Assembly (NCBI GenBank): GCA_002498185.1
Contig: DAGO01000007.1
Location: 35,673 to 42,435 of the forward strand
Origin: Euryarchaeota archaeon UBA10
GTDB lineage: Archaea > Thermoplasmatota > Poseidoniia > Poseidoniales > Poseidoniaceae
Direction: 5' to 3'
Length of the DNA: 6,763 bases
Part shown: piece after piece, positions 6,029 through 6,763 of the stretch
Layout of the letters: each line of letters begins with the position of its first letter
Position numbering within the stretch: the stretch's first letter is position 1
Made by a program: the position numbers and the translations under genes
Notes under the pieces: generated by a model
The model's input: only the letters and a program-made list of their open reading frames with translations
Databases searched by the model: none
Told to the model about the DNA's origin: nothing

Positions 6029-6716
6029 GGCGTTGCCAGTTACCCTCGCTCCACTCGTAAACGATAGGTTGACCTGTAGGAATTTCAAGATTCAAGACTT
6101 CTTCTTTGGAAAGATTCTCAATGCTCATTACAATTGAGCGTAGACTATTTCCATGCGCTGCTACAAACACGTTTTTCCCTTCTGCTAGGGAGGTATTTAT
6201 CTCTGATTGCAAATAAGGTATTGTTCGCGCGGCAGTGAGTTCTAGAGACTCACCATTAGGCGGAGGAACATCATATGAGCGCCTCCAAATGTGCACTTGT
6301 TCATCGCCATATTTGTCTCTGGTTTCTTGCTTGTCAAGGCCTTGTAAATCGCCATACATGCGCTCATTCAATTGCCAAGATACGTAGACAGGGATTGTAT
6401 TGTCTCCCGCATCATTGGATTGAGCCCATTCCACCATTCGAGATTCATTTTGACTCATCGAATCTTCATTTGCTGAATATTGGAAGATTGGAGTTTTGCC
6501 AGAATCATGTTGTGCTAATGCTAACATTGCAGTCATTTGAGCTCTAATCAAAGTCGATACGTGAACCTCATCAATCGGTAGAGATGCGATTTCTTTTCCG
6601 CCAGCAATCGCTTCCTCGATTCCTTTGTTAGTGAGCGGGACATCTACCCATCCAGTGAACAGATTTGCAGCATTCCACATGGATTGTCCGTGCCGCATGA
6701 GGATGAGGAGCGCCAT
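6024..6716 (-). CDS. gpmA: 2,3-bisphosphoglycerate-dependent phosphoglycerate mutase
   Basis: Interconverts 3- and 2-phosphoglycerate in glycolysis and gluconeogenesis in the cytoplasm through a phosphohistidine intermediate. Counting from the ATG at 6716 (230 residues): RHGQSMWNAANLFTGWVDVPLT (7-28 region) with phospho-acceptor H9, STLIRA with R58, the LNERMYGDLQGL element (116-127) with acid E118, the paired RR at 145-146, PPPNGESL (151-158) and AAHGNSLR (186-193) with second catalytic H188. The LNERxYG and FTGW elements separate dPGM from general histidine phosphatases. Length is slightly below the bacterial 240-250 residues, and the variable tail after the last helix is short. An ATG three codons upstream (6725) is an equally possible start; an in-frame stop lies not far beyond it. 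A dPGM is also known from Thermoplasma, so this form is not out of place in this lineage. Confidence 0.94.
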   Translation of the reverse strand: MALLILMRHGQSMWNAANLFTGWVDVPLTNKGIEEAIAGGKEIASLPIDEVHVSTLIRAQMTAMLALAQHDSGKTPIFQYSANEDSMSQNESRMVEWAQSNDAGDNTIPVYVSWQLNERMYGDLQGLDKQETRDKYGDEQVHIWRRSYDVPPPNGESLELTAARTIPYLQSEINTSLAEGKNVFVAAHGNSLRSIVMSIENLSKEEVLNLEIPTGQPIVYEWSEGNWQRR

Positions 6717-6729
6717 ATCTCTCATGACT

Positions 6730-6763
6730 ATGGCGAAGGCTACAACCCTTCAACCTTCTCAAG
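6730..6763 (+). CDS. Possible 5' end of a divergent gene, cut by right window edge
   Basis: From the ATG at 6730 the + strand reads MAKATTLQPSQ and stays open to the edge (an in-frame ATG at 6724 adds two residues). The short basic-polar start resembles a real N-terminus, and a divergent start 13 bases from the mutase start fits the packing seen elsewhere. Eleven codons are too few to prove coding, and no promoter or ribosome site is visible for it outside the mutase gene. Confidence 0.3.
   Translation, partial: MAKATTLQPSQ

Noticed and set aside
5603..6088. The long form of the DUF1499-like gene starting at ATG 6088
   Set aside because: It needs a 65-base overlap with the mutase gene, while TTG at 6019 has a matching ribosome site directly after the mutase stop.

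Overview
The window looks like a compact piece of an archaeal chromosome, most likely a marine, Thermoplasmatota-type euryarchaeon (Marine Group II / Poseidoniales-like). The signs are a wybutosine-pathway methyltransferase of the Taw2/TYW2 type, a JAMM metalloprotease, a cofactor-dependent phosphoglycerate mutase (also known in Thermoplasma), starts that mostly lack Shine-Dalgarno sequences, base composition that leans AT, and several exported or membrane-anchored acidic proteins. The phylum-level placement is inference; no rRNA or marker set is present.

Layout, left to right: (1) the C-terminal half of taw2 on +, cut by the left edge; (2) a - strand pair, in transcription order a four-helix membrane protein of unknown function and then an exported, C-terminally anchored cyclophilin; (3) a + strand pair, a membrane-anchored serine hydrolase of the CocE/S15 (X-Pro dipeptidyl-peptidase-like) class, translationally coupled through ATGA to a stand-alone receiver-domain protein; (4) a - strand acidic protein with a tryptophan-rich tail, sharing a 92-bp divergent promoter region with (5) a + strand JAMM/MPN+ metalloprotease; (6) a - strand pair, phosphoglycerate mutase and then a DUF1499-like membrane-anchored protein; (7) at the right edge, what may be the first codons of another divergent + gene.

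Coding density is extreme. All three tail-to-tail junctions overlap by 4 to 10 bases, the two same-strand pairs at 3791 and 6019 are coupled or 4 bases apart, and the only clear intergenic region is 4825-4916. No stretch over 300 bases lacks a gene. I saw no tRNA, rRNA, CRISPR array, insertion sequence or prophage gene.

Functionally the window is mostly housekeeping (tRNA modification, glycolysis/gluconeogenesis) mixed with cell-surface protein handling (exported cyclophilin and exported hydrolase). The points most worth following are the coupling of an exported hydrolase to a bare receiver domain, the divergent pairing of a JAMM protease with a Trp-rich acidic protein, a Cys-bounded insertion in the cyclophilin active-site loop, and matching VPNWW motifs at both ends of the hydrolase. 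I did not find a convincing new defence or mobile system.
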